64,000 nucleotides of DNA from Bacteroidales bacterium. Its GTDB lineage: Bacteria > Bacteroidota > Bacteroidia > Bacteroidales > VadinHA17. The notes beneath the pieces were generated by a model. The model ran no database searches, was not told the origin of the DNA, and was given only the letters and a program-made list of their open reading frames with translations. The stretch spans positions 30,853-94,852 of the forward strand of contig JANTGF010000004.1 of the NCBI GenBank assembly GCA_024763075.1, read 5' to 3'. Numbering within the stretch: the stretch's first letter is position 1; each line of letters begins with the position of its first letter. Both the position numbers and the translations under genes were made by a program. Shown in pieces: positions 30,646-40,490 of the stretch.

Positions 30646-30707
30646 CTTCCAACCTTTCAACCCTCCATCTCTCCAATCTTCCAATTTTCCAATTTTCCAA
30701 TCTATCC
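30646..30707. repeat. Pyrimidine-rich CCAAT(Y)TT-type tandem low-complexity repeat
   Basis: CCAACCTTTCAACCCTCCATCTCTCCAATCTTCCAATTTTCCAATTTTCCAATC. Confidence 0.6.
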
Positions 30708-30787
30708 GGAATATATCCATTCAATACGTGAACCGTTAAATTTTGTTAAAAAACAAAAACAGGGTATCATGGGAAAGGCGAATTATA

Positions 30788-30795
30788 TAAATTTG
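30788..30795 (+). promoter_or_regulatory. -7 element TAAATTTG upstream of gldA
   Basis: Exact TAnnTTTG match. Confidence 0.45.
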
Positions 30796-30838
30796 CGCTG
30801 CGATATAACTATTTTTCTTTAACCAAACGTTTTTAATC

Positions 30839-31768
30839 ATGAATATTCAGGTTGAGAACCTAACAAAAGTTTACGGGCCGCAAAGGGCAGTTGACAGGAT
30901 CTCCTTTGAAGTCAAAACCGGGGAGATTCTTGGATTTCTGGGTCCGAATGGTGCAGGTAAAACTACTACCATGAAAATGATTACCAATTATCTTTCACCT
31001 ACTGCCGGTAATATCTTATTTGACGGAAAATCTTTGTTTGAGGATGAGGAGTATGTGAAAAAGCATATTGGTTACCTCCCGGAAAATAATCCGCTTTATC
31101 TGGATATGCCTGTAATTGACTATCTGGAATATTGCGCAAAACTACAGGGCATCCAAAAAGAAAGAGTGGATGAAAGAATTCGGGAAATGGTAAGGGTTTG
31201 TGGCCTGCATTCCGAAAAACATAAGAAAATTGGAGAACTGTCGAAAGGTTTCCGGCAAAGGACCGGGTTGGCCCAGGCGATGATCCATGATCCTGATATT
31301 TTGATACTGGATGAGCCTACTACCGGTCTTGACCCAAATCAGATTGTGGAAATAAGGAAGCTTATCCGTGAATTGGGTCGTGAAAAAACAGTTATTCTCA
31401 GTACGCATATCCTTCCTGAAGTGGAAGCAACCTGCGACCGTATCCTGATCATTCACAATGGGAAAATTGTGGCCGATGGCACCTCCGATACTTTGCGTAA
31501 ACAGGCAGAGGGTCAGGAGCTCCTTAAGGTAAAGATTGAGGATGGGGATCCCAACATTATCATTCAGTCCCTGCAGGAACTTCCTACTGTAAATATGGTC
31601 GATTTTAGTGGCAGAGAGTCAAATCGTTTTGAGGTACAGAGTAAGCCCGGGGTAAGTTCTAAAAGAGAGGTCTTCCAAACCTGCGCAAAAAACGGATGGA
31701 TACTTACAGAATCCATTCCTATAGAAACAAAACTTGAAGATATTTTCAGAGATCTTACAATGAATTAA
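30839..31768 (+). CDS. gldA: Gliding-motility-associated ABC transporter ATP-binding subunit GldA
   Basis: GPNGAGKTTTMKMITNYLSPTAG, LSKGFRQRTGLAQAMIHDPDILILDEPTTGLDPNQI; adjacent gldF/gldG-like genes. Confidence 0.9.
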   Translation: MNIQVENLTKVYGPQRAVDRISFEVKTGEILGFLGPNGAGKTTTMKMITNYLSPTAGNILFDGKSLFEDEEYVKKHIGYLPENNPLYLDMPVIDYLEYCAKLQGIQKERVDERIREMVRVCGLHSEKHKKIGELSKGFRQRTGLAQAMIHDPDILILDEPTTGLDPNQIVEIRKLIRELGREKTVILSTHILPEVEATCDRILIIHNGKIVADGTSDTLRKQAEGQELLKVKIEDGDPNIIIQSLQELPTVNMVDFSGRESNRFEVQSKPGVSSKREVFQTCAKNGWILTESIPIETKLEDIFRDLTMN

Positions 31769-31787
31769 CAATTTTATATAGAAACAA

Positions 31788-32513
31788 ATGAAACAAATCT
31801 GGATTATTTCAAAAAGAGAGTTGGATTCATTTTTTAACTCGTTGATAGCCTATATTATGCTAATCCTGTTCCTGGGCTTCAGTGGATTTTTTACCTGGCT
31901 TTTCGGATCGGATATTTTTATGGTTGGGCAGGCAAGTCTCGGTTCCTTCTTTAGCATCGCTTACTGGACTTTGTTTTTCTTTATCCCTGCTTTAACTATG
32001 CGCTTACTTGCCGAAGAAAAACGGTCAGGAACAATTGAACTTTTACTGACAAAACCGGTAACCGACAGGCAGGTTGTAATAGGTAAATTTCTATCAACCC
32101 TCTTCCTTATTGGTATCGCACTTTTATTTACGCTCCCCTATGTAATTACAGTTGCTAAACTGGGTAACCTGGATATAGGGGCTGTAATTTGCGGTTATTT
32201 TGGTCTTCTTTTAATGAGTGGTGTATATATAAGTATTGGGTTATTTGCCAGTTCTGTTACGCAGAATCAGATTGTAGCTTTTCTGACAGCCCTTTTTATT
32301 GGATTATTCTTTCACCTGATTTTTAATGTTCTGGCCGGTAGTTTTACTGGTACAATAGGTCAGGTTTTTGATTATTTAAGTATGTCAACCCATTTTCAGA
32401 GTATTTCAAGGGGAGTTATTGATACCCGTGACCTGATATACTTTGGTACATTAATGGTTTTCGGCCTGTACTTTGCTGAATTATCCCTTTCCAGAAGAAA
32501 TGCAAATAATTAA
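31788..32513 (+). CDS. gldF: Gliding-motility-associated ABC transporter permease GldF
   Basis: ABC-2 permease (AEEKRSGTIELLLTKPVTDRQVVIGKFLS) next to gldA and gldG. Confidence 0.85.
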   Translation: MKQIWIISKRELDSFFNSLIAYIMLILFLGFSGFFTWLFGSDIFMVGQASLGSFFSIAYWTLFFFIPALTMRLLAEEKRSGTIELLLTKPVTDRQVVIGKFLSTLFLIGIALLFTLPYVITVAKLGNLDIGAVICGYFGLLLMSGVYISIGLFASSVTQNQIVAFLTALFIGLFFHLIFNVLAGSFTGTIGQVFDYLSMSTHFQSISRGVIDTRDLIYFGTLMVFGLYFAELSLSRRNANN

Positions 32514-32525
32514 CAGATAAGAAAA

Positions 32526-34031
32526 ATGAAAGCGAAAAGTTTTTATACGACTGCAATATTGATCACGGCAATTCTGATCATTCTAAACCTTGTATCTGAT
32601 CAATTTTTTGTGAGGCTTGATTTCACTGAAGATAAGCAATATACGCTTAGCAAGGCAACGAAGGATATCCTTAAAGAGCTGGAAGAACCTGTTACTATAA
32701 AGGCTTATTTTTCAAAGGATCTTCCACCATCTATTGTTAAAACACGGAAAGACTTTTTGGACATGCTGGTTGAATATGCAAGCATTTCAAAAGGAATGCT
32801 GGTTTATGAGTTTAATGATCCAGGAAAAGATCCTGAGACTGAACAAAAAGTTATGCAGGAAGGAATACAGCCGGTGATGATCAATGTGAGAGAAAAGGAT
32901 CAGATGAAACAGCAGAAGGCATATCTGGGTGCTATTGTATCAATGGGAGAGAAAAAGGAAGTCCTTCCTTTTATCCAGCCGGGAGCTGCAATGGAATACG
33001 ATCTTTCTACTGCAATAAAGAAACTTTCTGTTAAGGATAAACCCGTGGTTGGTTTATTGCAGGGGCACGGTGAACCCGGATTGCGTGATCTTCAGCAGGT
33101 ATATCAGGGATTAAGTGTACTATATAATTTCGAACCGGTAACTCTGACCGATTCCACAACCATCCCTGATAATATGAAAACCATAGCTATTATACGTCCT
33201 GCAGATAGTATCCCTGTTGATCAACTGAAACAGCTGGATGACTTTCTTGCATCGGGAAGAGGGATTTTTGTTGCCTTGAACAGGGTGAAAGGTGACTTGC
33301 AAAATGCCTACGGGACTACCCTGAACACAGGGCTGGAAACCTGGCTTGCAAATAAGGGAATACAGGTTGAACCTGATTTTGTGGTTGATGCCCAGTGTGG
33401 TTCAGTAACTGTTCAGCAGCAACAGGGGATGTTCCGGTTCTCTTCAAATGTAAATTTCCCCTATCTGCCGATAATTCATTCATTTGCAAAACATCCGGTA
33501 AGCGAAGGTCTGGAATCGGTAATTCTACAGTTTGCCAGTTCAATAAGTTATACAGGAGATACCTCAAAAACATATACTCCTGTTGCATTCACATCTGATA
33601 AATCCGGAAGTCTTCGGGCTCCGCAGTATTTTAATATTCAGAAGAAATGGGGGAATGCTGATTTTCCAAAAAAGAGCATTCCTGTAGCAGCTGTGTTGCA
33701 GGGTAAACTTGTAGGAAATCAAATCTCAAAGATGGTGATTGTTTCAGACGGAGATTTTCCGATTGGGCCTCAGGGTCAGCAGATTAATCCGGATAATGCA
33801 AATTTAATGGTCAATGGAATTGATTTTCTTTCGGATGATACCGGACTAATAAGCCTGCGTACCCGCGCGGTAACTTCACGGCCTATAAAAGATTTGGAAG
33901 ATGGCACAAAAACTTTATTGAAATATCTGAACTTCCTGCTTCCTATTCTTCTGGTTATTTTTTACGGATTGTTCAGGTTCCAGAAAAGTCGTAATACAAG
34001 AGCAAAACGCCTCGAAGAAAACTATTTTTAA
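32526..34031 (+). CDS. gldG: GldG-like ABC-type uncharacterized transport protein
   Basis: YTLSKATKDILKELEEPVTIKAYFSKDLPPSI, VVGLLQGHGEPGL; C-terminal TM. Confidence 0.82.
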   Translation: MKAKSFYTTAILITAILIILNLVSDQFFVRLDFTEDKQYTLSKATKDILKELEEPVTIKAYFSKDLPPSIVKTRKDFLDMLVEYASISKGMLVYEFNDPGKDPETEQKVMQEGIQPVMINVREKDQMKQQKAYLGAIVSMGEKKEVLPFIQPGAAMEYDLSTAIKKLSVKDKPVVGLLQGHGEPGLRDLQQVYQGLSVLYNFEPVTLTDSTTIPDNMKTIAIIRPADSIPVDQLKQLDDFLASGRGIFVALNRVKGDLQNAYGTTLNTGLETWLANKGIQVEPDFVVDAQCGSVTVQQQQGMFRFSSNVNFPYLPIIHSFAKHPVSEGLESVILQFASSISYTGDTSKTYTPVAFTSDKSGSLRAPQYFNIQKKWGNADFPKKSIPVAAVLQGKLVGNQISKMVIVSDGDFPIGPQGQQINPDNANLMVNGIDFLSDDTGLISLRTRAVTSRPIKDLEDGTKTLLKYLNFLLPILLVIFYGLFRFQKSRNTRAKRLEENYF

Positions 34032-34049
34032 CCTTTTATTTGTAATACA

Positions 34050-35012
34050 ATGGCTGGAAAAAATAATAATAAAACGCTTGTAATTGTTTTCGCTTTTTTG
34101 TTGGCTGTTTTTCTTTTTGGAAAATATTTCAGACAAGGAAAGAGAGAAAATACTTTGAAAAAGAATGCAATCGAACTGGACACATCCCTGGTGACAAAAA
34201 TTGATTTGTATCCGGTAGCTGAAAAGGGCAATGTTTTGAACTTCTATAAGAAAGGAGAAGTGTGGAGAGTAAAGAAGGGGGATGTGGATGCACCGGTTGA
34301 AAAAGAACGCGTCTTGAGTTTACTGACTGAAGCAGTCCGCATAAAACCGGGTCAACTGGTTGCAAAGAGTAAAGGTAAATGGACAGAATACCATGTGGAT
34401 GATTCCCTGGGCACCCGTGTTCAGTTTTTATCCGATAAAAAAAAGCTGATGGATTTATACATTGGTAAATTTACCTATAAGCAAACGCAGAGTCCTTACG
34501 GAGGGTCTCAGGGAGGCAATATCGTGGGAACTTCTTACTACAGAAAAGCGAAGGAAAAGGAAGTTTATGCTACGGATGGTTTCCTGAGTTTTACTTTTAA
34601 TCAGGATTTCAATTCATGGAGGGATCAGCGACTTTTACAATTAAATAAGAAGGATATCACCCGCCTGAACTTTGATTATTTTGCTGACAGTAGTTTTACA
34701 GTGCAGAAAGCCGATAGTATATGGTTGATAGGTTCTCAACAGGCAGATTCCTTGAAAATGGATAATTATCTGGGAAAACTTGGAAATCAACGAAAATCTG
34801 ATTTTATAGATGATTTTCGTCCGGAAAATCAACCTGCCTGCCAGCTTACCATTGAGGGTAATAATATGAATACAATAGTGTTGAAAGCGTATAAAGATAA
34901 GGGTGAATGGATCTTTAATTCCAGCCTGAACCCGGAGTCTTATTTTGTAGATAAAGATAGGAGTCTGGCTTCGGAATTATTGATTACTAAGGAAGATCTG
35001 TTCAATAATTAG
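34050..35012 (+). CDS. DUF4340 domain-containing protein
   Basis: Position after gldG, N-terminal TM, W-x-V-rich repeats (VWRVKKGDVDAPVEKERVLSLLTEAVRI). Confidence 0.7.
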   Translation: MAGKNNNKTLVIVFAFLLAVFLFGKYFRQGKRENTLKKNAIELDTSLVTKIDLYPVAEKGNVLNFYKKGEVWRVKKGDVDAPVEKERVLSLLTEAVRIKPGQLVAKSKGKWTEYHVDDSLGTRVQFLSDKKKLMDLYIGKFTYKQTQSPYGGSQGGNIVGTSYYRKAKEKEVYATDGFLSFTFNQDFNSWRDQRLLQLNKKDITRLNFDYFADSSFTVQKADSIWLIGSQQADSLKMDNYLGKLGNQRKSDFIDDFRPENQPACQLTIEGNNMNTIVLKAYKDKGEWIFNSSLNPESYFVDKDRSLASELLITKEDLFNN

Positions 35013-35189
35013 TGTGTGTCCATAAAGTCGAGTGTTTGAACTTTAAAGTTTGAGATCAAGCCTCGCCTTCCTTAATATAAAGTACGGCGGACAAGGCCCT
35101 GAGAGAATTTTAAACCACAGTCCTGAAAATCGGGATGAGGATTTGAAATTTGAACAACAACGCAGATATCGGACTTTAAAGACAAACAC
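35013..35189. mobile_element. MITE-like element with imperfect terminal inverted repeats and 7-bp TAATTAG direct repeats
   Basis: TGTGTGTCCATAAAGTC ... GACTTTAAAGACAAACAC; flanks TAATTAG at 35006-35012 and 35190-35196. Confidence 0.6.
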
Positions 35190-35303
35190 TAATTAGAGTT
35201 TTGGATTGCTGATTAATAGTGTTTTGCAGTGTTTTGCATTTCGGTTTGGGAATGCTTATTTGTATTTTTTCTAAATAAGTGTTAATTAATTAGGAATAAT
35301 TTT

Positions 35304-35311
35304 TAATTTTG
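35304..35311 (+). promoter_or_regulatory. -7 element TAATTTTG
   Basis: Exact TAnnTTTG match 36 nt before the next ORF. Confidence 0.45.
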
Positions 35312-35346
35312 CAAAAATGAAATTAATAAATTAAAATTTAATTAAA

Positions 35347-35802
35347 ATGAAGAAAATCACTATTGTTTTTGCGTTTTTAATGATGTCTGCTTTAATTTTT
35401 GCACAGGGGGAAGCCCCTCTTGCCAAAGGCGAGAAGCAGATGAATTTTGGTATTGGATTTGGGTCAGGAATTCCTCTCTACTGGGGGATGGATTGGGCTG
35501 TACACCCTGATGTAACTGTAGGTGGTGTGGCTGCGGTTAATTTACAAGATTTTGACTGGATTAGTCTGAATGCGAAAGGTGACTATCACTGGAACCGATT
35601 GATTGGAATTCCAAGCAACTGGGATTTTTATGCAGGCGCCGGACTTGGTTTTCAAATTGGATTTAATGGTGGCTCAACCGGCTTCGATTTTGATATTCAT
35701 GTTGGTGGCCGCTGGTACTGGAGTGAGAAATGGGGCCTTAACCTCGAAATTGGCGGAGGAAATGGTTTTGGTACAACTTTAGGCCTGACGATGAAGATGT
35801 AA
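35347..35802 (+). CDS. Small outer-membrane beta-barrel-like protein
   Basis: Signal peptide then alternating Gly/aromatic strands (FGIGFGSGIPLYWGMDWAVHPDVTVGGVAAV). Confidence 0.65.
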   Translation: MKKITIVFAFLMMSALIFAQGEAPLAKGEKQMNFGIGFGSGIPLYWGMDWAVHPDVTVGGVAAVNLQDFDWISLNAKGDYHWNRLIGIPSNWDFYAGAGLGFQIGFNGGSTGFDFDIHVGGRWYWSEKWGLNLEIGGGNGFGTTLGLTMKM

Positions 35803-35824
35803 ATATTATATAGAACCATAAAGC

Positions 35825-35856
35825 AAAGCCATTTGTCAATTGACAAATGGCTTTTT
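35825..35856 (+). terminator. Rho-independent terminator
   Basis: AAAGCCATTTGTCAATTGACAAATGGCTTT perfect palindrome followed by TT. Confidence 0.85.
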
Positions 35857-36041
35857 CTATTTTAGGGATGAAAGCTTTCTGCCTTAATCTCAGTTGTGTG
35901 ACCATTTTCAGAATAAACTCAAATTTTATTTTAGAAACAAGTGAAGTCCTTATTGAATATAGCCCCAATCTTTCAAATTTAGTGATTATTAGGAGATTTA
36001 TTTATTTGGTGAAATTACTTGATAAATAACTGTTGTATTCA

Positions 36042-36049
36042 TACATTTG
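36042..36049 (+). promoter_or_regulatory. -7 element TACATTTG upstream of the sulfatase cluster
   Basis: Exact TAnnTTTG match; CTTG about 20 nt upstream. Confidence 0.45.
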
Positions 36050-36100
36050 TGGGACAGTGAGAATTATTTGGGACACATTAGTTCTGTAAAAAATGAATCG

Positions 36101-37558
36101 ATGAGACACACAATGTTAAATTCAGTTTTCGCATTTCTTTTTATCCTGGTAAATATGATATTTACAGGATGTGTACAACAATCGGGAAAACCGGAAAAAC
36201 CAAACATCATTTTTATATTTGCGGATGATCAGTGTTATCAAACCATACATGCGCTGGGTAATGATGAAATTATAACACCCACGCTGGATAAGATGGTGAA
36301 AGAAGGCGTAACATTTACACATGCTTATAACATGGGTGCCTGGAACGGAGCTGTGTGTGTTGCCAGCAGAGCTATGCTAAACTCAGGCCGGTTTGTGTGG
36401 CGGGCACTTAAAATGGAAAAAGATTTTAAGCAACGTGCAGAAGATGGGAAAATGTGGGGTAACCTGATGCAAAAGGCTGGCTATAGCACATATATGACTG
36501 GGAAATGGCATGTAAAAGTAGATCCTGCTCAATGTTTTAATTATGTAGTCCATCAACGTCCCGGGATGCCAAATCAGACGCCGGAAGGTTATGATCGTCC
36601 AAAAAATGAGAATGATACGGTTTGGGAACCATGGCATAAAAAATACGGAGGTTTCTGGAAGGGTGGGAAACACTGGAGTGAAGTACTTAAGGATGATGCC
36701 CTGGCTTTTATTGATTCTGCCTCGAAAAAGGATGATCCGTTTTTTATGTATCTGGCATTTAATGCTTCGCACGACCCCCGGCAATCACCTAAAGAGTACG
36801 TGGATATGTATCCCCTGGAAAATATCTCCGTTCCTAAAACTTTTATGCCCGAATATCCTTATCAGGATCAGATAGGGTGCGGTAAAAATCTGAGGGATGA
36901 ACGGCTGGCTCCGTTCCCCAGAACAGAATATGCCGTCAGAGTGAATCGTCAGGAATACTATGCCATAATTACACACATGGATGAGCAGATTCGTCAGATT
37001 TTGGAAGCGATAGAAAAGAGTGGGAAAGCAGATAATACCTATATCTTTTATACTGCCGATCATGGTCTTGCCGTTGGAAATCATGGATTAATGGGGAAGC
37101 AAAACATGTATGATCATAGTATACGGCCGCCAATGATTGTGATTGGACCGGATATTCCCAAAAACAAAAAGGTAGATGCCGATGTGTATTTGCAGGATAT
37201 TATGGCAACAGCGCTGGAGCTTGCCGGTATAGAAAAACCAGAATATGTGGAATTCAATAGCTTGCTGGATCTTGCAAAAGGCACACAAACCAAAAGTTAT
37301 TATGATGCCATTTATGGATGTTATACCAGGAAGCAGCGTATGATCCGAAAAAATGGCTTTAAGTTAATTGCTTATCCTGATGCCGGTAAAGTATTACTTT
37401 TTGATATGAATAAGGATCCGCTCGAAATGAATGACCTTTCAGAGTCTCAAGAATATTCAGCAAAGAAAAAGCAACTTTTTGATGACCTGCTTAAGTTGCA
37501 GGCAGACATGGACGATGAACTTGATTTAAAACCACTATACAACACTGTTCTTCAGTAG
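36101..37558 (+). CDS. Sulfatase (S1-type)
   Basis: NIIFIFADDQCYQTIHALGNDEI, CVASRAMLNSGR motif, YTADHGLAVGNHGLMGKQNMYDH. Confidence 0.9.
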   Translation: MRHTMLNSVFAFLFILVNMIFTGCVQQSGKPEKPNIIFIFADDQCYQTIHALGNDEIITPTLDKMVKEGVTFTHAYNMGAWNGAVCVASRAMLNSGRFVWRALKMEKDFKQRAEDGKMWGNLMQKAGYSTYMTGKWHVKVDPAQCFNYVVHQRPGMPNQTPEGYDRPKNENDTVWEPWHKKYGGFWKGGKHWSEVLKDDALAFIDSASKKDDPFFMYLAFNASHDPRQSPKEYVDMYPLENISVPKTFMPEYPYQDQIGCGKNLRDERLAPFPRTEYAVRVNRQEYYAIITHMDEQIRQILEAIEKSGKADNTYIFYTADHGLAVGNHGLMGKQNMYDHSIRPPMIVIGPDIPKNKKVDADVYLQDIMATALELAGIEKPEYVEFNSLLDLAKGTQTKSYYDAIYGCYTRKQRMIRKNGFKLIAYPDAGKVLLFDMNKDPLEMNDLSESQEYSAKKKQLFDDLLKLQADMDDELDLKPLYNTVLQ

Positions 37559-37565
37559 GAAAAGG

Positions 37566-39026
37566 ATGAAAAGCAGATTCAGTAGCAATAAAATTAAATC
37601 CACAGGCATTTTAGCATTAGCTTTTATTCTACTTATTATATGCTTTTCCTGCAATTCTTCATTAAGGAAGAATAAGAATACAGACAAACCAAACATCATA
37701 CTTATTATGGCCGATGATATGGGCTGGGGTGATCCTGCTTATAACGGTAATCCATTAAGCAAAACTCCTGTCCTGGATAAAATGGCTTCGGAGGGAATTG
37801 TGTTTAACCGTTTTTATGCTTCATCCCCTGTCTGCTCCCCAACACGTGGAAGTTGTATTACCGGAAGACACCCATATCGTTATGGAATTTTTTATGCCAA
37901 TGTAGGTCATATGATGGATCGGGAAGTTACCCTGGCGGAGGCTTTGAAAACCAAAGGATATGTTACCGGGCATTTTGGAAAATGGCATCTGGGTACATTA
38001 ACGAAAACTATAAAAGATGCGAACAGGGGAGGAAGACCTAAAGATACAGTGAACTATTCTCCCCCCTGGGAAAATGGTTTTGATGCCTGTTTCTCGACCG
38101 AATCAAAAGTGCCCACATGGAATCCAATGATAACTCCACCAAGAAGTGCTCAGGATGTGGGTCAACGTGTGGAAGGGGAAGCTTTTGGAACATTTTACTG
38201 GACCGGCCCGGGACAAATAGCAAGTGAAAATCTTGAAGGTGACGATTCACACGTTATAATGGACAGGGTAATCCCTTTCATTGGGGCAGCAGTAGAAAGT
38301 AAAAAGCCTTTTTTTACGGTCATTTGGTTTCATACGCCTCATTTGCCGGTTATTACAGGTGAAAAGTATAAACAACTGTTTAGTGAGTATTCCGAAGATG
38401 TTCAGCATTATTACGGTGCGATCTATGCAATGGATGAACAAATAGGAAGGTTGCAATCTTTTTTGAAAGAAAAGAAAGTGAAGGATAATACCATTATTTT
38501 CTTTACCAGTGATAATGGTCCGGAGGGCAAGAAAAGAAAAGGGAGAACACAGGGTACTGCTGGAAAATTCAGGGGCAGAAAACGTTCTCTTTATGAAGGA
38601 GGTGTGAGGGTACCGGGGCTGATGTCATGGCCGGCGGTTATTAAAGAACACAGAACAACGGATATCCCGTTCAGTACGCTGGATTATTTTCCAACGATTA
38701 TGGATATTGTTGGCTTTTCCGTACCATCACAACCGGAGCCTTTGGATGGGATAAGCATGATGCCGTTTATTGAACATAAAATGGAAGAGCGTCCGGCTCC
38801 TATTGGTTTTGAATCCCGTAATCAGCAGGCATTCATGAATAATAACTACAAGATATACAGCAGTGATAACGGAGCGCATTTCGAGCTTTATGATATAGTT
38901 AATGATCCGGGAGAAACAAAAGATATCTCTACAGAGTTTCCGGAAATTGTTAAGGAATTATCGGAACAATTGACCCGTTGGAGAGAATCCTGTAAAAATA
39001 GTTTCCAGGGGGTGAATGAAAAATAG
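37566..39026 (+). CDS. Sulfatase (arylsulfatase, S1-type lipoprotein)
   Basis: NIILIMADDMGWGD, CSPTRGSCITGRHPYRYG, HFGKWHLGTL, FTSDNGPEG. Confidence 0.92.
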   Translation: MKSRFSSNKIKSTGILALAFILLIICFSCNSSLRKNKNTDKPNIILIMADDMGWGDPAYNGNPLSKTPVLDKMASEGIVFNRFYASSPVCSPTRGSCITGRHPYRYGIFYANVGHMMDREVTLAEALKTKGYVTGHFGKWHLGTLTKTIKDANRGGRPKDTVNYSPPWENGFDACFSTESKVPTWNPMITPPRSAQDVGQRVEGEAFGTFYWTGPGQIASENLEGDDSHVIMDRVIPFIGAAVESKKPFFTVIWFHTPHLPVITGEKYKQLFSEYSEDVQHYYGAIYAMDEQIGRLQSFLKEKKVKDNTIIFFTSDNGPEGKKRKGRTQGTAGKFRGRKRSLYEGGVRVPGLMSWPAVIKEHRTTDIPFSTLDYFPTIMDIVGFSVPSQPEPLDGISMMPFIEHKMEERPAPIGFESRNQQAFMNNNYKIYSSDNGAHFELYDIVNDPGETKDISTEFPEIVKELSEQLTRWRESCKNSFQGVNEK

Positions 39027-39046
39027 TTAGTGCTTCTAAGAAAACT
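39027..39046 (+). repeat. 20-bp exact repeat, copy 1
   Basis: TTAGTGCTTCTAAGAAAACT, identical at 63882-63901. Confidence 0.85.
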
Positions 39047-39089
39047 ATCTATTTTTAAGTTAGAGTTTTCACTATAAAATTGTAACAAT

Positions 39090-40232
39090 ATGGACAGAAG
39101 ATTTTTTTTGCAATCTTCCGCTCTTGCAGCATCCTCTTTTCTTATTCCATCTTTTTTGGACTCATGCAGGGCAAACAATGTTCCTTCGTATCTGAGAGGA
39201 TATGATGCTGAATTTAAGGAAAATCCAAGACTGGCAGCCTTACATTGGTTCAGGGATGCAAAATTCGGATTGTTTATGCATTATGGACTCTATTCCCTTT
39301 TAGGCAGGGGTGAATGGGTGCAATTCAGGGAGAAAATTCATGTGGCGGAATATGAAAAATTAATGAAAAAGTTTACAGCAGAACATTTTGATGCAAATTT
39401 CATAACAAATCTGGCCGTTCGAGCAGAAATGAAATATGTAAATATCACCACCCGGCATCATGATAGTTTTTGCCTTTTTGATACAAAAGCAACGGATTTT
39501 AACAGTGTAAAATCGGCTGCAAAAAGAGATCTGGTGGGAGAGCTTGCTAATGAATGTGCAAAAAAAGGACTGGGACTTTGTTTTTATTATTCTCATGGAC
39601 GTGACTGGCGTTATCCCGATGCTCCCAATAACGATGTTTGGGGAGGGAGTGCACGGCCAAAATACGATGAACCAGAACCTTACTACAATTATGGAGAAGC
39701 ACATGATCTGAATAGATACATTGATTTTATGCATGAGCAGCTTACAGAATTATTAACCAATTATGGACCGGTAGCCAGTATCTGGTTAGACGGATATTCT
39801 ACCCCAATGAATGGACCTACGGAAAAATTCAGAATTCCGGAAACCTATGATCTTATTTGGAAATTACAAGCTCAGACGCTTATTTCATCAAAATGGGGAT
39901 ATATTGGTACAGAAGACTATTTTGCACCTGAGTACCACTGGCTGGAAAGGAATCCAGGGAAAACAGAAGAAATGATGAAAACAGGTAAACCTGTGGAATT
40001 ATGTACGGCAATTGCCGGCTGGGGATACAATAAAAAGAAGGATGGAAAACACAGAGGTGCTGATTCAGTATGGGAAAATATTGAGTATGCAGCAAAATAT
40101 CATGCTAATTTATTACTCAATATAGCTCCCCGGTCTGATGGGAGTATTGATCCTCAGGACATTAAAACATTAAAAGAGATTGGACAAAGGATCAGAAGTG
40201 ACGGCTGGCCGGATACCAAAACTTCCTTTTAA
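39090..40232 (+). CDS. Alpha-L-fucosidase (GH29)
   Basis: WFRDAKFGLFMHYGLYSLLGRGEWVQ, NITTRHHDSFCLFDTKATDFN, ASIWLDGYS; Tat-like lipoprotein signal. Confidence 0.88.
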   Translation: MDRRFFLQSSALAASSFLIPSFLDSCRANNVPSYLRGYDAEFKENPRLAALHWFRDAKFGLFMHYGLYSLLGRGEWVQFREKIHVAEYEKLMKKFTAEHFDANFITNLAVRAEMKYVNITTRHHDSFCLFDTKATDFNSVKSAAKRDLVGELANECAKKGLGLCFYYSHGRDWRYPDAPNNDVWGGSARPKYDEPEPYYNYGEAHDLNRYIDFMHEQLTELLTNYGPVASIWLDGYSTPMNGPTEKFRIPETYDLIWKLQAQTLISSKWGYIGTEDYFAPEYHWLERNPGKTEEMMKTGKPVELCTAIAGWGYNKKKDGKHRGADSVWENIEYAAKYHANLLLNIAPRSDGSIDPQDIKTLKEIGQRIRSDGWPDTKTSF

Positions 40233-40398
40233 CCAGAATTCTGAGATAATTGATAGAATCAGAGGCTTTAAAAAGAAATTTTTATTATTTGCAATCGAAC
40301 AGGTTTATAATGTCGATCATTTATTAAATATTAATGTTTCGCAGGTAATGCAGTTTGGCATAATACATTGATATCAAGGCTGTTGGCTTTAGTGGGCC

Positions 40399-40490
40399 CT
40401 TTGTGGTATCCTTTGGGGACTTGGTGGTTAAAATTGGATACTCTATATTACCACTAAGGAACACTAAGGAATGCACAAAGTATCACAAAG
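40399..40490. repeat. Long imperfect inverted repeat with CACAAAG/CACTAAGG tandem motifs
   Basis: CTTTGTGGTATCCTTTGGGGACTTGGTGGTTA facing TTACCACTAAGGAACACTAAGGAATGCACAAAGTATCACAAAG. Confidence 0.65.

Noticed and set aside
30839-35012. gldA-gldF-gldG-DUF4340 considered as a novel ABC system
   Set aside because: This is the known Bacteroidota gliding/ABC arrangement; ordinary.
36101-39026. Two adjacent sulfatases considered as a recent tandem duplication
   Set aside because: Their active-site motifs (CVASR versus CSPTR) and overall sequences differ greatly, so they are distinct families rather than a recent duplicate.
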